A stretch of 22,581 bases of DNA from Microcaldota archaeon (GCA_027328265.1 DAHVVD010000003.1:1-22581), one strand, 5' to 3'; counted from the first letter of the stretch, positions 1-7,029 are shown. Made by a program: numbers and translations. The notes: generated from the letters alone by a model not told the origin.

Positions 1-193
1 TTTTAATTGCGCGATGTAAGCTAAATTGTAGAAAAGGCAGAAGAAGTTCCTCTAATTCTTCTTTTTTTAACAATTCCCACGAAGGGTTTTGCCATATATT
101 AATTGGTATCTGCAAAGGTGAGGCGTATTTTTCATTAATCATATCCTCTTGAAATGCTTTGAAACTTTCATCTAGTTTTAAGTGGACGGACAT
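1..193 (-). CDS. PaaK/LuxE-like adenylate-forming enzyme, N-terminal part (runs off left edge)
   Basis: This is an open frame from an ATG at 193 down to base 1, 64 codons with no stop, and it is cut by the window edge. Its translation starts MSVHLKLDESFKAFQED and contains NPSWELLKKEELEELL and FLQFSLHRAIK. It aligns without gaps to the first 64 residues of the protein at 1389-2576 (MISQLRIDENFKAFQED, NPSWELLKKKELEELL, FLRFSLHRAVK). It is therefore the start of a second, tandem copy of that gene. Only the N-terminal helical segment is visible, so the catalytic motifs cannot be checked. It lies downstream of the UbiA-like gene on the same strand, separated by 189 bases. Paralogy is seen directly; the function is transferred from the copy. 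Confidence 0.85.
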   Translation of the reverse strand, partial: MSVHLKLDESFKAFQEDMINEKYASPLQIPINIWQNPSWELLKKEELEELLLPFLQFSLHRAIK

Positions 194-248
194 GTTATTC
201 AAGTTTATATTAATAATTACTTTTTCAGTGAATATTTCAAACTTTAGC

Positions 249-266
249 ACGACGTCGTTTTATACC
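249..266 (-). promoter_or_regulatory. Possible TATA box and palindrome upstream of the left-edge ligase gene
   Basis: On the minus strand GGTATAAAA (266-258) lies about 65 bases before the ATG at 193. It overlaps by one base a perfect 10-base palindrome, ACGACGTCGT (249-258). The arrangement fits a promoter with an adjacent operator for the second ligase copy, giving it a leader of about 45 bases. This is inference from position and sequence only. Confidence 0.35.
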
Positions 267-294
267 TTTTCCTCGTAGCTCATTATTATGGTAA

Positions 295-340
295 AACTGG
301 TCAAGGCGGCCAGTTGTCCAGAATGTCGTTCTATCGACAT
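295..340 (-). terminator. Two small hairpins, one with a T run, after the UbiA-like gene
   Basis: AACTGG (295-300) pairs with CCAGTT (310-315). Read on the minus strand, the stem is followed by TTTT overlapping its last bases, which resembles an intrinsic terminator for the operon ending at 383. A second hairpin lies just before it in transcription order: ATGTCG (323-328) pairs with CGACAT (335-340) over a 6-base loop. Both stems are only 6 bp, so the terminator role is tentative. Confidence 0.3.
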
Positions 341-382
341 AAGAAGGTGATCAGAATATGTAAATCTTTGTAGGATTAGACT

Positions 383-1381
383 TCAACCCCCAACGAGGTT
401 GGGGGAATTCTCAGGTTTTAAATTGCTAGCGATGCGCCTATGCTTTCCAACGGCACTTTTATTTGGTTGTATCTCTCTTGACCAAGGGGCAATGCCAAAG
501 GTTGGCGCAATGTCATCGGGGTTGGATTTCCGCGGGACTAGATTATAGAAAACCAAGTTGCATATTATGCTTAAAAATATTATATTCAGCAAAAGGAGTA
601 GGTTACTATCGCCTATTATGAATAATATGTATGCCGCCATTGTGATAGCCGAGAGCAATACCGAGAGACGATGGAACATATGTCCGTTATCAATAATTGC
701 TAGTAGTATGATCATTAAGATTATTGGGAAGACTACACCCAACGTGCCATTTGATATAATAAACAATACAAGCCCCCCAACGGCGTATAGAAAAATTGAA
801 ATTACATACCCTAGCCTATTGCCAAATCTCGCCGTGAAAGTTACATCATCAAACTTTGTATCCCTGATATCACCTATAAGGTTTCTGGCTGAAGTAATTA
901 GCACTATTGCAAGCGCAAGCATGATGTTTGATGCTTGTAAATATGTTGTAGATAGTATTGATAGCGAAAAAAAGAACAACGTCGCCTCAGCAAATCCTCG
1001 AGAAATAAAAGAAGTATTACCAAGAATTGGAACTGAGTTTTTCTTGATATATAGAAAAGTAAATACTATGAAGCATATTAATGGTATTATAGGAGTTAGG
1101 CCGTTAAAGAAGACTGCCAGTACGACAGTAATTATCAATGCAATTGCAGAATAGGAGTATGGTATTCTTTCTCTGTTTGAATGCTTATGTTCTGCTTCTA
1201 GTAATAATGTTAGAAATATCCATCCAAAAAGCACTGGAACGAATTCAAAAAGAAATCTAATATCTAGTCCCAAATTCTTCGTTACGATGACTTTTGTAAG
1301 ATAGTATAGTAAAAAAATTCCTGGCAGAGAATATGGCCTTATTAGGATAAAAGCTGCCCTTAATTTCCCTTTTAGTCCCAT
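383..1381 (-). CDS. UbiA-like membrane prenyltransferase
   Basis: This is a 332-residue, very hydrophobic protein with about nine membrane segments. The UbiA family transfers prenyl chains to aromatic or glycerol acceptors inside the membrane, using two Asp-rich motifs that hold Mg-diphosphate. The second motif is recognisable: residues 171-179 read DIRDTKFDD, followed by TFTARFGNRLGYVIS, as in the family's D-x-x-D...G-x-x-T-x-x-x-x-x-G pattern. At the first motif, usually NDxxDxxxD, residues 62-73 read EAEHKHSNRERI, so the usual Asp residues are missing. RPYSLPG near residue 15 fits the family N-terminus. It starts 7 bases after the ligase-like gene and is probably cotranscribed. Family members are usually about 280-300 residues; the polar tail of about 45 residues ends in a hairpin-encoded segment and may be an added remnant. 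The substrate is unknown. Confidence 0.75.
   Translation of the reverse strand: MGLKGKLRAAFILIRPYSLPGIFLLYYLTKVIVTKNLGLDIRFLFEFVPVLFGWIFLTLLLEAEHKHSNRERIPYSYSAIALIITVVLAVFFNGLTPIIPLICFIVFTFLYIKKNSVPILGNTSFISRGFAEATLFFFSLSILSTTYLQASNIMLALAIVLITSARNLIGDIRDTKFDDVTFTARFGNRLGYVISIFLYAVGGLVLFIISNGTLGVVFPIILMIILLAIIDNGHMFHRLSVLLSAITMAAYILFIIGDSNLLLLLNIIFLSIICNLVFYNLVPRKSNPDDIAPTFGIAPWSREIQPNKSAVGKHRRIASNLKPENSPNLVGG
387..405. repeat. Perfect 8-bp hairpin at the 3' end of the UbiA-like ORF
   Basis: CCCCCAAC (387-394), loop GAG, GTTGGGGG (398-405) form a perfect stem. It lies inside the last codons of the UbiA-like ORF, encoding part of NSPNLVGG just before the stop. A G/C-rich short-loop hairpin overlapping the 3' end of a reading frame is typical of IS200/IS605 right ends, so this may be a transposon remnant. 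It could equally be a terminator. Confidence 0.5.
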
Positions 1382-1388
1382 GAGTTAT

Positions 1389-2576
1389 TTACCCTATACA
1401 ACAACCAGTTGAAATTATATCATTAAGGTTATCTATCCTACTGATATTTGATATTACCTTACTTTTTAGACCACACCCACATTCTGATTCGTCTTTAATA
1501 AGAGTAGCTTCATCTCCAGGAGCATATCTCAAGTATATAGTACCTTCTCGTGCAATGGTCGTATATATTAGCAGTCCATTCTCGCCTTTTTTCACCGGCA
1601 CTATGGCATTGTCTTCCTCTTTCACTACCTCAACATAATGGGGGCCGTTAAATACATGCAAATTATTGAAATTACAATCTTTTGTCGTGTCTGAGGAGAT
1701 AGTACTGCCAGCCTGGGGTATCGCTTCGGAGGAGCCTAAGATACTGGCTATTGGCTTTTCGAATGATTGTGACCAACTTATTACCTCATCTATGATAGTA
1801 TAACCGCCTAGAACAATCTTCTCTATGCGCTCCTCTATAACATCGTGACCTGCCTCAATGAGTGCAAGTAGACTTGTACCGCCCCCCTTTACTTGCTTAT
1901 CGCCATATGAAATAGGCCCTTGGGAAGTTATGATGGCATTTATATTATATTGTTTTATTGTGTTTATTATATCATCTGCTGAATCAGATAGGCGTCTTGG
2001 CATATAAGTGGCGCCTATTTTTAGAATTGCTTCCTTTGCTTCTTCACCACCCTTATGGGTTGGGTTATAAGTACTCAGGACTCTGTCACTCTCCTTGAAG
2101 TTAGCGTATCTGAAACCTCGGGCAAATGCTGTGCTTTCTATTTCCCTATCTAGTGGCGTTATAAATGTTGGGGTTGCTGTGCCTTTTGTACCCCCAGATT
2201 TGTAAATTTGGTAGCTTGTTTTTATGTCATTTGGTAATAAAGAATAGGGATTTGAGTTTATCTTCTCTCTGAATCCAACCCCAGTCTTAGTCGAGTCTTT
2301 TACCAAAATAGGAATTTGCTGCCAGTCTTCAAAGGAGTTGATTTTAGGTATGCTTTTGTATGCTCCTTTGTAAACAGGCATAGTTTTAACTGCGCGGTGT
2401 AGACTAAATCTAAGGAACGGTATCAGCAACTCTTCCAGTTCCTTTTTTTTTAACAACTCCCAAGAGGGATTCCCCCAAATTTCAATTGGGATTTCCAAAG
2501 AGGAAGCATATTTCCCACTAAGAACATCTTCTTGAAATGCTTTAAAATTTTCATCTATCCTCAATTGAGAAATCAT
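1389..2576 (-). CDS. PaaK/LuxE/F390-synthetase-like adenylate-forming enzyme
   Basis: This 395-residue soluble protein resembles the phenylacetate-CoA ligase / coenzyme F390 synthetase branch of adenylating enzymes, which activate a carboxylate with ATP. Visible motifs are the phosphate-binding loop SGGTKGT (127-133), GSSEA (281-285, where PaaK proteins carry the catalytic Glu), YAPGDEATL (351-359, the ATP ribose-binding Asp) and CGCG (366-369). The protein ends at ISRIDNLNDIISTGCCIG, about where the hinge to the mobile C-terminal lid normally begins. The lid and its catalytic lysine are therefore absent, making it shorter than typical PaaK (about 430). It lies 24 bases after the FIST gene and 7 before the UbiA-like gene, and a second copy begins at 193. 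It may activate an aromatic or acyl acid that the UbiA-like enzyme then prenylates; this is inference. Confidence 0.75.
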   Translation of the reverse strand: MISQLRIDENFKAFQEDVLSGKYASSLEIPIEIWGNPSWELLKKKELEELLIPFLRFSLHRAVKTMPVYKGAYKSIPKINSFEDWQQIPILVKDSTKTGVGFREKINSNPYSLLPNDIKTSYQIYKSGGTKGTATPTFITPLDREIESTAFARGFRYANFKESDRVLSTYNPTHKGGEEAKEAILKIGATYMPRRLSDSADDIINTIKQYNINAIITSQGPISYGDKQVKGGGTSLLALIEAGHDVIEERIEKIVLGGYTIIDEVISWSQSFEKPIASILGSSEAIPQAGSTISSDTTKDCNFNNLHVFNGPHYVEVVKEEDNAIVPVKKGENGLLIYTTIAREGTIYLRYAPGDEATLIKDESECGCGLKSKVISNISRIDNLNDIISTGCCIG

Positions 2577-2600
2577 ACTTTCACATTTATAGTGATAAAT

Positions 2601-3962
2601 CTACCTTTTCCTTATGAGCAGTTTATTATAGAATACAAATACGTTATTGGTCAGGTGATGGCAGTTAGCCATGTCGCCTTCTCTTGATCCTATTTCACCA
2701 GAAGTAGTGAAGCCTAACAACGGAGAACCGCCAAATCCTTTTTTGAGAGTTCTCAAATCCTCTGGAAATTGGTTTTGCATTACCCCTCTTCTTGTAAGGC
2801 AGGCAGTTAATAATATCAGTTTAGGGTTACCGTCTTCCTCCGTATATTGTTGGACGTCTCCGACTATCTGATCTGTAGCGCTGAAAAGGTTTTTAGGGTC
2901 GCCGTCCATCAAGAAGATTGGTGCACCTTCAACAAGTGGGGCAACGTATGCTAAGCTTTCATCTTTAGGGCCTGTTGGGACGCCACCACCTCTCACTATA
3001 ACGTTTCCAAGATTGTCGACCATACCGATAGGCCATCTTTGAGTGATTCCTAGTGTCATCACATTATCAATGAATTTTTTCTTGTCCATTTTGAGCTGTT
3101 TAACATACCAGTCTACGGGAGTCTGTCCTGAAATTCTATCAACGATGTATCCATCAGCAGAAGTCTTTTCTATCACATATAGTGTTCCGGTCTTTTTAGC
3201 TCCGTGGGCCATGGAGTAGCCATATAACATGCTGGTAGTAGCAAATGTGACTATCAATCCGTCTTTTAGGACTTTGCCTGAGTGCAAGGAATATATTTCA
3301 TATTTACCCAATACCTTCTCTAACGCGGTCTCAAAGCTGCCGCCCCAGATGGGAATTTGCCTGCCCACAACATCAGAAATGCCTAGAATTATTTTGTTTT
3401 CTTCCCCCATTTTTGGAAGTTTAAACCCGTTTACGAATACGTGAATGTAGTATGGTGGGATTTTAACAATCCCTCTTATATCTCCGCCTTTTAATCTGAG
3501 TGCCTGCATGTACGGGTCGATATAATTATCGATTGACAACTTTGCAAGTGCTTCTTTTGTAACTTTTTTTGCTGCATCAAAAGAGTTACTTGATACGTTA
3601 TCTGTAGATGCTACTCCAACATGTAAAAATTCCGACTGGATGCTAGCCACCACAACTCCATTTTCCATGACTTGGTCATCGTATATTACCCTGTCACCCA
3701 ATCCTCCTATGAATTCTGTATCCTTTAGTACTTCTTTCAGTCCTTTTGTTAACTCATACGGATCATATTCTCCTGAAAAGAAAACATAGCTTATTGTAGG
3801 CATTTTCCCATTTAGCCCTAGCAAAGCTTGCTGCGCAGCCTCCTTCGCAGCACTATACGCATCTTCATTTTTTGACATCCCGCTTCCAGCTAGCAACGTT
3901 CCTTCTTTTGCATTTTTCACTTCCTGCAGTTTTCCCCATTTGGTTATTAAACCCTCTTCCAT
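2601..3962 (-). CDS. FIST-domain protein (FIST N and FIST C)
   Basis: This 453-residue protein has no membrane segment. FIST domains are ligand-sensing modules found in bacterial and archaeal signalling proteins and thought to bind small molecules such as amino acids. The N-terminal half has the expected GSGMSKNEDAYSAAKEA (26-42) and FFSGEYDPYELTKGL (61-75), followed by a G-rich turn (GGLGD). The C-terminal half ends in GFTTSGEIGSREGD and then HLTNN, the FIST C signature G-x-x-x-x-G-E-I-G. No output domain is fused, so it may act alone or signal to a neighbour. Its ATG directly follows the stop of the upstream gene (TAAATG). A strong Shine-Dalgarno sequence, AGGAGGT (3975-3969), lies six bases before it, so the start is secure. 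It is probably part of the ligase/UbiA operon. Confidence 0.8.
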   Translation of the reverse strand: MEEGLITKWGKLQEVKNAKEGTLLAGSGMSKNEDAYSAAKEAAQQALLGLNGKMPTISYVFFSGEYDPYELTKGLKEVLKDTEFIGGLGDRVIYDDQVMENGVVVASIQSEFLHVGVASTDNVSSNSFDAAKKVTKEALAKLSIDNYIDPYMQALRLKGGDIRGIVKIPPYYIHVFVNGFKLPKMGEENKIILGISDVVGRQIPIWGGSFETALEKVLGKYEIYSLHSGKVLKDGLIVTFATTSMLYGYSMAHGAKKTGTLYVIEKTSADGYIVDRISGQTPVDWYVKQLKMDKKKFIDNVMTLGITQRWPIGMVDNLGNVIVRGGGVPTGPKDESLAYVAPLVEGAPIFLMDGDPKNLFSATDQIVGDVQQYTEEDGNPKLILLTACLTRRGVMQNQFPEDLRTLKKGFGGSPLLGFTTSGEIGSREGDMANCHHLTNNVFVFYNKLLIRKR

Positions 3963-4415
3963 TTATTTACCTCCTAATTTGCTAAGTTTTTGCCCATCAG
4001 TAGTGATAATTTCTCTTTTCACTTTTTTCACTTCAATCGATTCTGTCAATATTGGTTGCAGAAAATCGGGTAATGTTTTGGTTAGTGCTTTTTCAAGCGA
4101 AATTCTGAATTGTTCTGCTTTTTCCTTTTCTTTAAAATGCCCCATTAGAGTAATGGGTGTACCAATTAGAAGTTCCAATAAACCATTTTCCATAATAAGT
4201 CTATGAAAGAGTTTTGCTTCGAGAAAATCTGCACCAATGTAAACAGATTCATATTGCGAAGTCGCTTCCAAATCTAGAAGGAACTTCTTTAAGTTTTCCG
4301 TTGCAACTATTTCCTGTCTCGTCAGAATATTTTCTTTTTCTAATTTGAATGGTAAGATACCACTAAAATCAACAAGAACTACATCATAAAACTCATTAAT
4401 CATGTTATCATGCAC
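3963..4415 (-). CDS. Hypothetical protein, first gene of the FIST/ligase/UbiA operon
   Basis: This is a 150-residue protein if it starts at 4415, or 146 if it starts at the second ATG (4403, MINEFYDVVLVDFSGI). I do not recognise a family. A beta strand rich in V/L/I (DVVLVDFSGILPF) is followed by mixed helices, a second hydrophobic stretch (LLELLIGTPITLMGHF), then a charged C-terminus ending KLSKLGGK. There is no signal peptide or membrane segment. Its stop abuts the FIST start, so the two are probably translated together and may act together. It diverges from the aminotransferase gene across an A/T-rich stretch that could hold promoters for both. Confidence 0.75.
   Translation of the reverse strand: MHDNMINEFYDVVLVDFSGILPFKLEKENILTRQEIVATENLKKFLLDLEATSQYESVYIGADFLEAKLFHRLIMENGLLELLIGTPITLMGHFKEKEKAEQFRISLEKALTKTLPDFLQPILTESIEVKKVKREIITTDGQKLSKLGGK
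3969..3975 (-). promoter_or_regulatory. Strong Shine-Dalgarno site for the FIST gene
   Basis: AGGAGGT on the minus strand is spaced six bases from the ATG at 3962, inside the last codons of the preceding gene. It fixes the FIST start and shows that internal operon genes here use SD-led initiation, unlike the leaderless first genes. Confidence 0.7.
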
Positions 4416-4440
4416 TCTAATTTGGTATATCGTATGACTC

Positions 4441-4449
4441 TTATAAATA
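4441..4449 (+). promoter_or_regulatory. TATA box of the aminotransferase gene
   Basis: TTATAAATA is centred 25 bases before the ATG at 4470. The same nonamer occurs 27 bases (centre to start) before the ATG at 14309. It fits an archaeal promoter with a leaderless transcript and is the reason for choosing 4470 as the start. Confidence 0.65.
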
Positions 4450-4469
4450 TATATGTTATGGTCATGTTT

Positions 4470-5705
4470 ATGAATGATTTGATGAGTTTGTTATCTGGTT
4501 TGAGCAAGTATGCGACAATTGCGCTGCAAGAAGATGATAATTTATCAAAGAATCTTATAAAGTCAGGTAAAAAGGTAATTAACCTTACTATTGGGGATCC
4601 GGCGACATATTTTAAAACTCCGGAATATATTATAGAGGAGTATATTGGCGCTCTTAGGCAGCATCGCACAAATTACTCAGGTCCATTAGGAGTTTTGGAA
4701 TTGAGGGAGGCTGTAGCAAAAAGATACAAGCGAATGTATAGATCTGATTTTACAGAAGAAGATGTGATGGTAACACAGGGAGTAAGTGAGGCATTGATGT
4801 ACCTGAATGCAACAATGATAGACAAAGGTGACAGATCAATTTTGTTCAGACCTTATTTTACCCCTTATCTTTCATACTTTAAATTATATGGAGGAAATGA
4901 AATTCTCGAATGCTATAGGGAAGAGGAGCGCTGGGGTGTGGATGTAGATTCGCTTGAGGCTGTGCTGAAGAGGCACACTTCGAAAAAAATTAAGATTAAG
5001 TATCTTATAATAACTAATCCAAATAACCCAACAGGTACTGTGTTAGGCAAAAAAACACTTAAAAGGATAGTTGACATCGCAAATGACTATGATCTGTTAC
5101 TTATAAGTGATGAGGTATATGATGAGATAGTATATAATGGCGTAAAGTTTGCGAGTATCTCGCAGTTTGCAAAGGGCGTGCCCCACATAATACTAAATGG
5201 TGCTTCGAAGAACTATGACTCTACAGGATTCAGAATAGGTTTTGTAATAATCCCAGAAGAGGATGACATATCTAATGAGATAAAGAGTAAAATGAAGGAC
5301 TTTGGAAGCTTAAGGCTTTCGGCAAATACTCCATCCCAATATGCGCTCGTGGAAGGTATGAATAATGTGAATCAGCATAAAAAAGCAGTAGGAAATATGG
5401 TTAGGGAAATAGAGAAGAAAGTAAACCTTATGTCAGAGCATATAAACTACAGCGAGTATATGGATGCCGTGCCACCTTGTGGTGCTTTCTATATATTTCC
5501 TAAGATAAATGTCAAGGATTTGAAAATGAAAGATGATAAAGAATTTGCCCGAAGGTTACTTGAAGAAGAATATGTCCAAGTAGCAAGAGGCTCGGGTTTT
5601 GGTGAAGCTGATCATATTAGATTAGTCGCACTGGCACCAACTGAAACATTGACCCTTGCAATAGAAAGAATAGAAAGGTTTTGCAAAAAACATTCAAGAA
5701 AATAG
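4470..5705 (+). CDS. Class I/II PLP-dependent aminotransferase (AlaT-like)
   Basis: This is a fold-type I aminotransferase of 411 residues that moves an amino group between an amino acid and a 2-oxo acid using pyridoxal phosphate. Signatures are NLTIGDP near the N-terminus, NYSGPLG, VTQGVSEAL, NPNNPTGT, ISDEVYDEIVY (PLP-contacting Asp and Tyr) and the Schiff-base lysine K247 in NGASKNYDSTGFRIGF. The substrate-carboxylate Arg is probably the one in VARGSGFG or HIRLVAL near the C-terminus. The pattern is closest, from memory, to archaeal alanine/2-oxoglutarate transaminases, but specificity cannot be read from sequence. The frame is open from 4410; 4470 is preferred because the TATA box sits 25 bases upstream and the upstream Met codons would overlap the promoter. 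It is divergent from the FIST operon. Confidence 0.88.
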   Translation: MNDLMSLLSGLSKYATIALQEDDNLSKNLIKSGKKVINLTIGDPATYFKTPEYIIEEYIGALRQHRTNYSGPLGVLELREAVAKRYKRMYRSDFTEEDVMVTQGVSEALMYLNATMIDKGDRSILFRPYFTPYLSYFKLYGGNEILECYREEERWGVDVDSLEAVLKRHTSKKIKIKYLIITNPNNPTGTVLGKKTLKRIVDIANDYDLLLISDEVYDEIVYNGVKFASISQFAKGVPHIILNGASKNYDSTGFRIGFVIIPEEDDISNEIKSKMKDFGSLRLSANTPSQYALVEGMNNVNQHKKAVGNMVREIEKKVNLMSEHINYSEYMDAVPPCGAFYIFPKINVKDLKMKDDKEFARRLLEEEYVQVARGSGFGEADHIRLVALAPTETLTLAIERIERFCKKHSRK

Positions 5706-5723
5706 ACGAGGCATAGATAAACA

Positions 5724-5834
5724 GGGTGACATCCTCCACTCATAAATGGTTGTGGGCTTCTGTTCTGGCATCCATATCCTGTATTCATCCCCCTCCCCTC
5801 CCCCCGTAAACGGTGTGGGCTTTCTGCTCGGCAT
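5724..5834. mobile_element. Two related copies of an IS200/IS605-type right-end hairpin (solo remnant)
   Basis: Copy A (5724-5771) begins GGGTGACATCCTCC, holds an imperfect hairpin (CCACTCAT / ATGGTTGTGG) and ends GGGCTTCTGTTCTGGCAT. Copy B (5786-5834) begins CATCCCCCTCC, holds CCGTAAACGG and ends GGGCTTTCTGCTCGGCAT. The layout GTGACATCCTCC-hairpin-GGGCTTnC is the one I know from right ends of IS200/IS605/TnpB elements. No transposase or TnpB frame is present in the neighbourhood, so these are solo ends, maybe left by two insertions or one end duplication. They fill the 174-base gap between the aminotransferase and the protease gene. Confidence 0.55.
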
Positions 5835-5879
5835 AGGTAAATTTAGATAGCATTGCTATTTAAGGAGCTATGGGTTTAC

Positions 5880-6548
5880 ATGAAAAAGGATTTTCAGATA
5901 AGGCCATTTCGGTTAGGCAGCCACAGAGTCGTAGCCATATATGAAAAGCGGTTAAGGGAGGCATCACAATTGGTTAAGGATGGCTTGACCAAACTGCCAA
6001 GGCTGTTGAAGACCGATAAAGACTTAGTAATAATCATATCTGCTACAAAAGATGAATTTGTAAAAAGCAGGATGGGTGGGGTAGGAGGATACACGCCGAA
6101 CGATCATGGTATTTTTATCAGAGTAAACACAGAGTCAAGAAAATGGAGGGATTCTTTATCAGGCACCATGGCTCACGAGTTCAATCACCTAATAAGGTTC
6201 CAGAAGATGAAAGGCAGGGAGAAGGCGACGCTTCTCACAAGTCTTATTTTTGAGGGCCTGGCTCAGTGCTTCGAAGAGGACGTGACAGGAAAGCTCAGGC
6301 CTTGGTCAAAGGCGCTTACCAAGGCGGAGGCAACGAAGGTATGGAAGAAGATAAAGGGAAAACTCAACTCTGACAGCAGGGACTTGAACTACAGGCTCTT
6401 TTTCAAGAGGGATGACATAGAGTTCCCCTTGTGGTCCGGATATACTATAGGCTATCTCCTTGTCAGGAAAAGGATCAATGAATTGGGAAACGGCTGGAGT
6501 AGTATAATGGACATGAAGTCAGAGGAGTTTGTGGGCAAAGGCATCTGA
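5880..6548 (+). CDS. DUF2268/YjaZ-like putative zinc metalloprotease
   Basis: This 222-residue protein has a clear zinc-protease core: H99-E-F-N-H103 in MAHEFNHLIRF (HExxH), with E125 in IFEGLAQCFEED as the probable third ligand. GGVGGYTPNDHGIFI upstream is the expected beta strand preceding the active-site helix in DUF2268 (YjaZ-type) proteins, which are predicted to be secreted or cytosolic peptidases of unknown substrate. WSGYTIGYLLV near the C-terminus also fits that family. No signal peptide is visible, so cytosolic action is likely. The frame is open from a TTG at 5853, but the ATG at 5880 with GGAG at 5864-5867 is the better start. It follows the IS-end remnants and stands alone in its direction. 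Family assignment is from motifs only. Confidence 0.75.
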   Translation: MKKDFQIRPFRLGSHRVVAIYEKRLREASQLVKDGLTKLPRLLKTDKDLVIIISATKDEFVKSRMGGVGGYTPNDHGIFIRVNTESRKWRDSLSGTMAHEFNHLIRFQKMKGREKATLLTSLIFEGLAQCFEEDVTGKLRPWSKALTKAEATKVWKKIKGKLNSDSRDLNYRLFFKRDDIEFPLWSGYTIGYLLVRKRINELGNGWSSIMDMKSEEFVGKGI

Positions 6549-6593
6549 TCCGCTCCTGTCATCTCGCCTGCTTAGGCCATCATGCATTCCATT

Positions 6594-6662
6594 TCAATGC
6601 TTCGCCAATCCTTACCCAGTCGCCTGCTCTGTCTCCTTTCCGCTTGTCTTTCTTCCCAGCTT
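6594..6662 (-). pseudogene. Decayed duplicate of the neighbouring small antitoxin-like ORF
   Basis: Read on the minus strand from 6662, the frame gives KLGRKTSGKETEQATG, a stop, then GLAKH. It matches KLGRKITEKEIEQAIEKGYAE from the segment at 6661-6858, and the DNA agrees at roughly 70% over 63 bases, mostly with transition differences. It is a broken tandem copy of that stretch. The bases from 6549 to here hold nothing else I can identify. Confidence 0.55.
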
Positions 6663-6858
6663 AATGGCCTTTGTCTCTATCTTCTCTTACCGACTTTGCT
6701 GCAAATCCATGCTCTGACGGTTTTACTTTCGTTTTGATGATGTTATGCAAATTTCTCATGGCCGCCTCAGCATATCCTTTCTCTATTGCCTGCTCTATTT
6801 CTTTTTCAGTTATCTTTCTACCTAATTTTAGCGGCGTTATACCTATTTTTTCTTTTGT
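6661..6858 (-). pseudogene. In-frame continuation of the small ORF beyond a TAA stop
   Basis: After the TAA at 6861-6859 the same frame stays open for 65 more codons (TKEKIGITPLKLGRKI..., EKGYAEAAMRNLHNIIKTK, ...KSVREDRDKGH) and then stops. The first ATG in it is 33 codons in, with no good start before. The simplest reading is one gene of about 120 codons cut by a nonsense mutation. KEIEQAIEKGYAEAAMRN is antitoxin-like in its charged helical character, but I do not recognise a family. A partial duplicate lies just downstream. Confidence 0.5.
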
Positions 6859-7029
6859 TTATTTTCTTTCATTCAACCGCTTTCCCCTAGATTCCCATTC
6901 TTTTCTTAGTCTTTTGGTGTATTCTGAGCCTGTTTCTTTTATTTTCCACATTCCCGCTGTCTTTTTCACTATGTCAACTGGGGGTTTTCTTCTTGATGAC
7001 TTAGATTTGCCTTCCATCGTACCGTCCAT
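6859..7029 (-). CDS. Small basic protein coupled to VapC (possibly a truncated gene)
   Basis: This 56-residue protein (MDGTMEGKSKSSRRKPPVD..., ...GSEYTKRLRKEWESRG) starts with an ATG that shares one base with the VapC stop (TAATG, 7031-7027). It would therefore be translated by coupling to the toxin gene. The ...VKKTAGMWKIKETGSEYTKRLRKEWE... stretch resembles short archaeal VapB-like antitoxins, which is suggestive given its place beside a PIN toxin. It is strongly basic. The same frame remains open for 65 codons after its stop, so this may be the N-terminal part of a broken longer gene rather than a complete one. Confidence 0.5.
   Translation of the reverse strand: MDGTMEGKSKSSRRKPPVDIVKKTAGMWKIKETGSEYTKRLRKEWESRGKRLNERK

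Noticed and set aside
558..1154. Plus-strand frame of 198 codons inside the UbiA-like gene
   Set aside because: The minus frame shows a membrane protein with a family motif; the plus frame has no start signal or recognisable domain.
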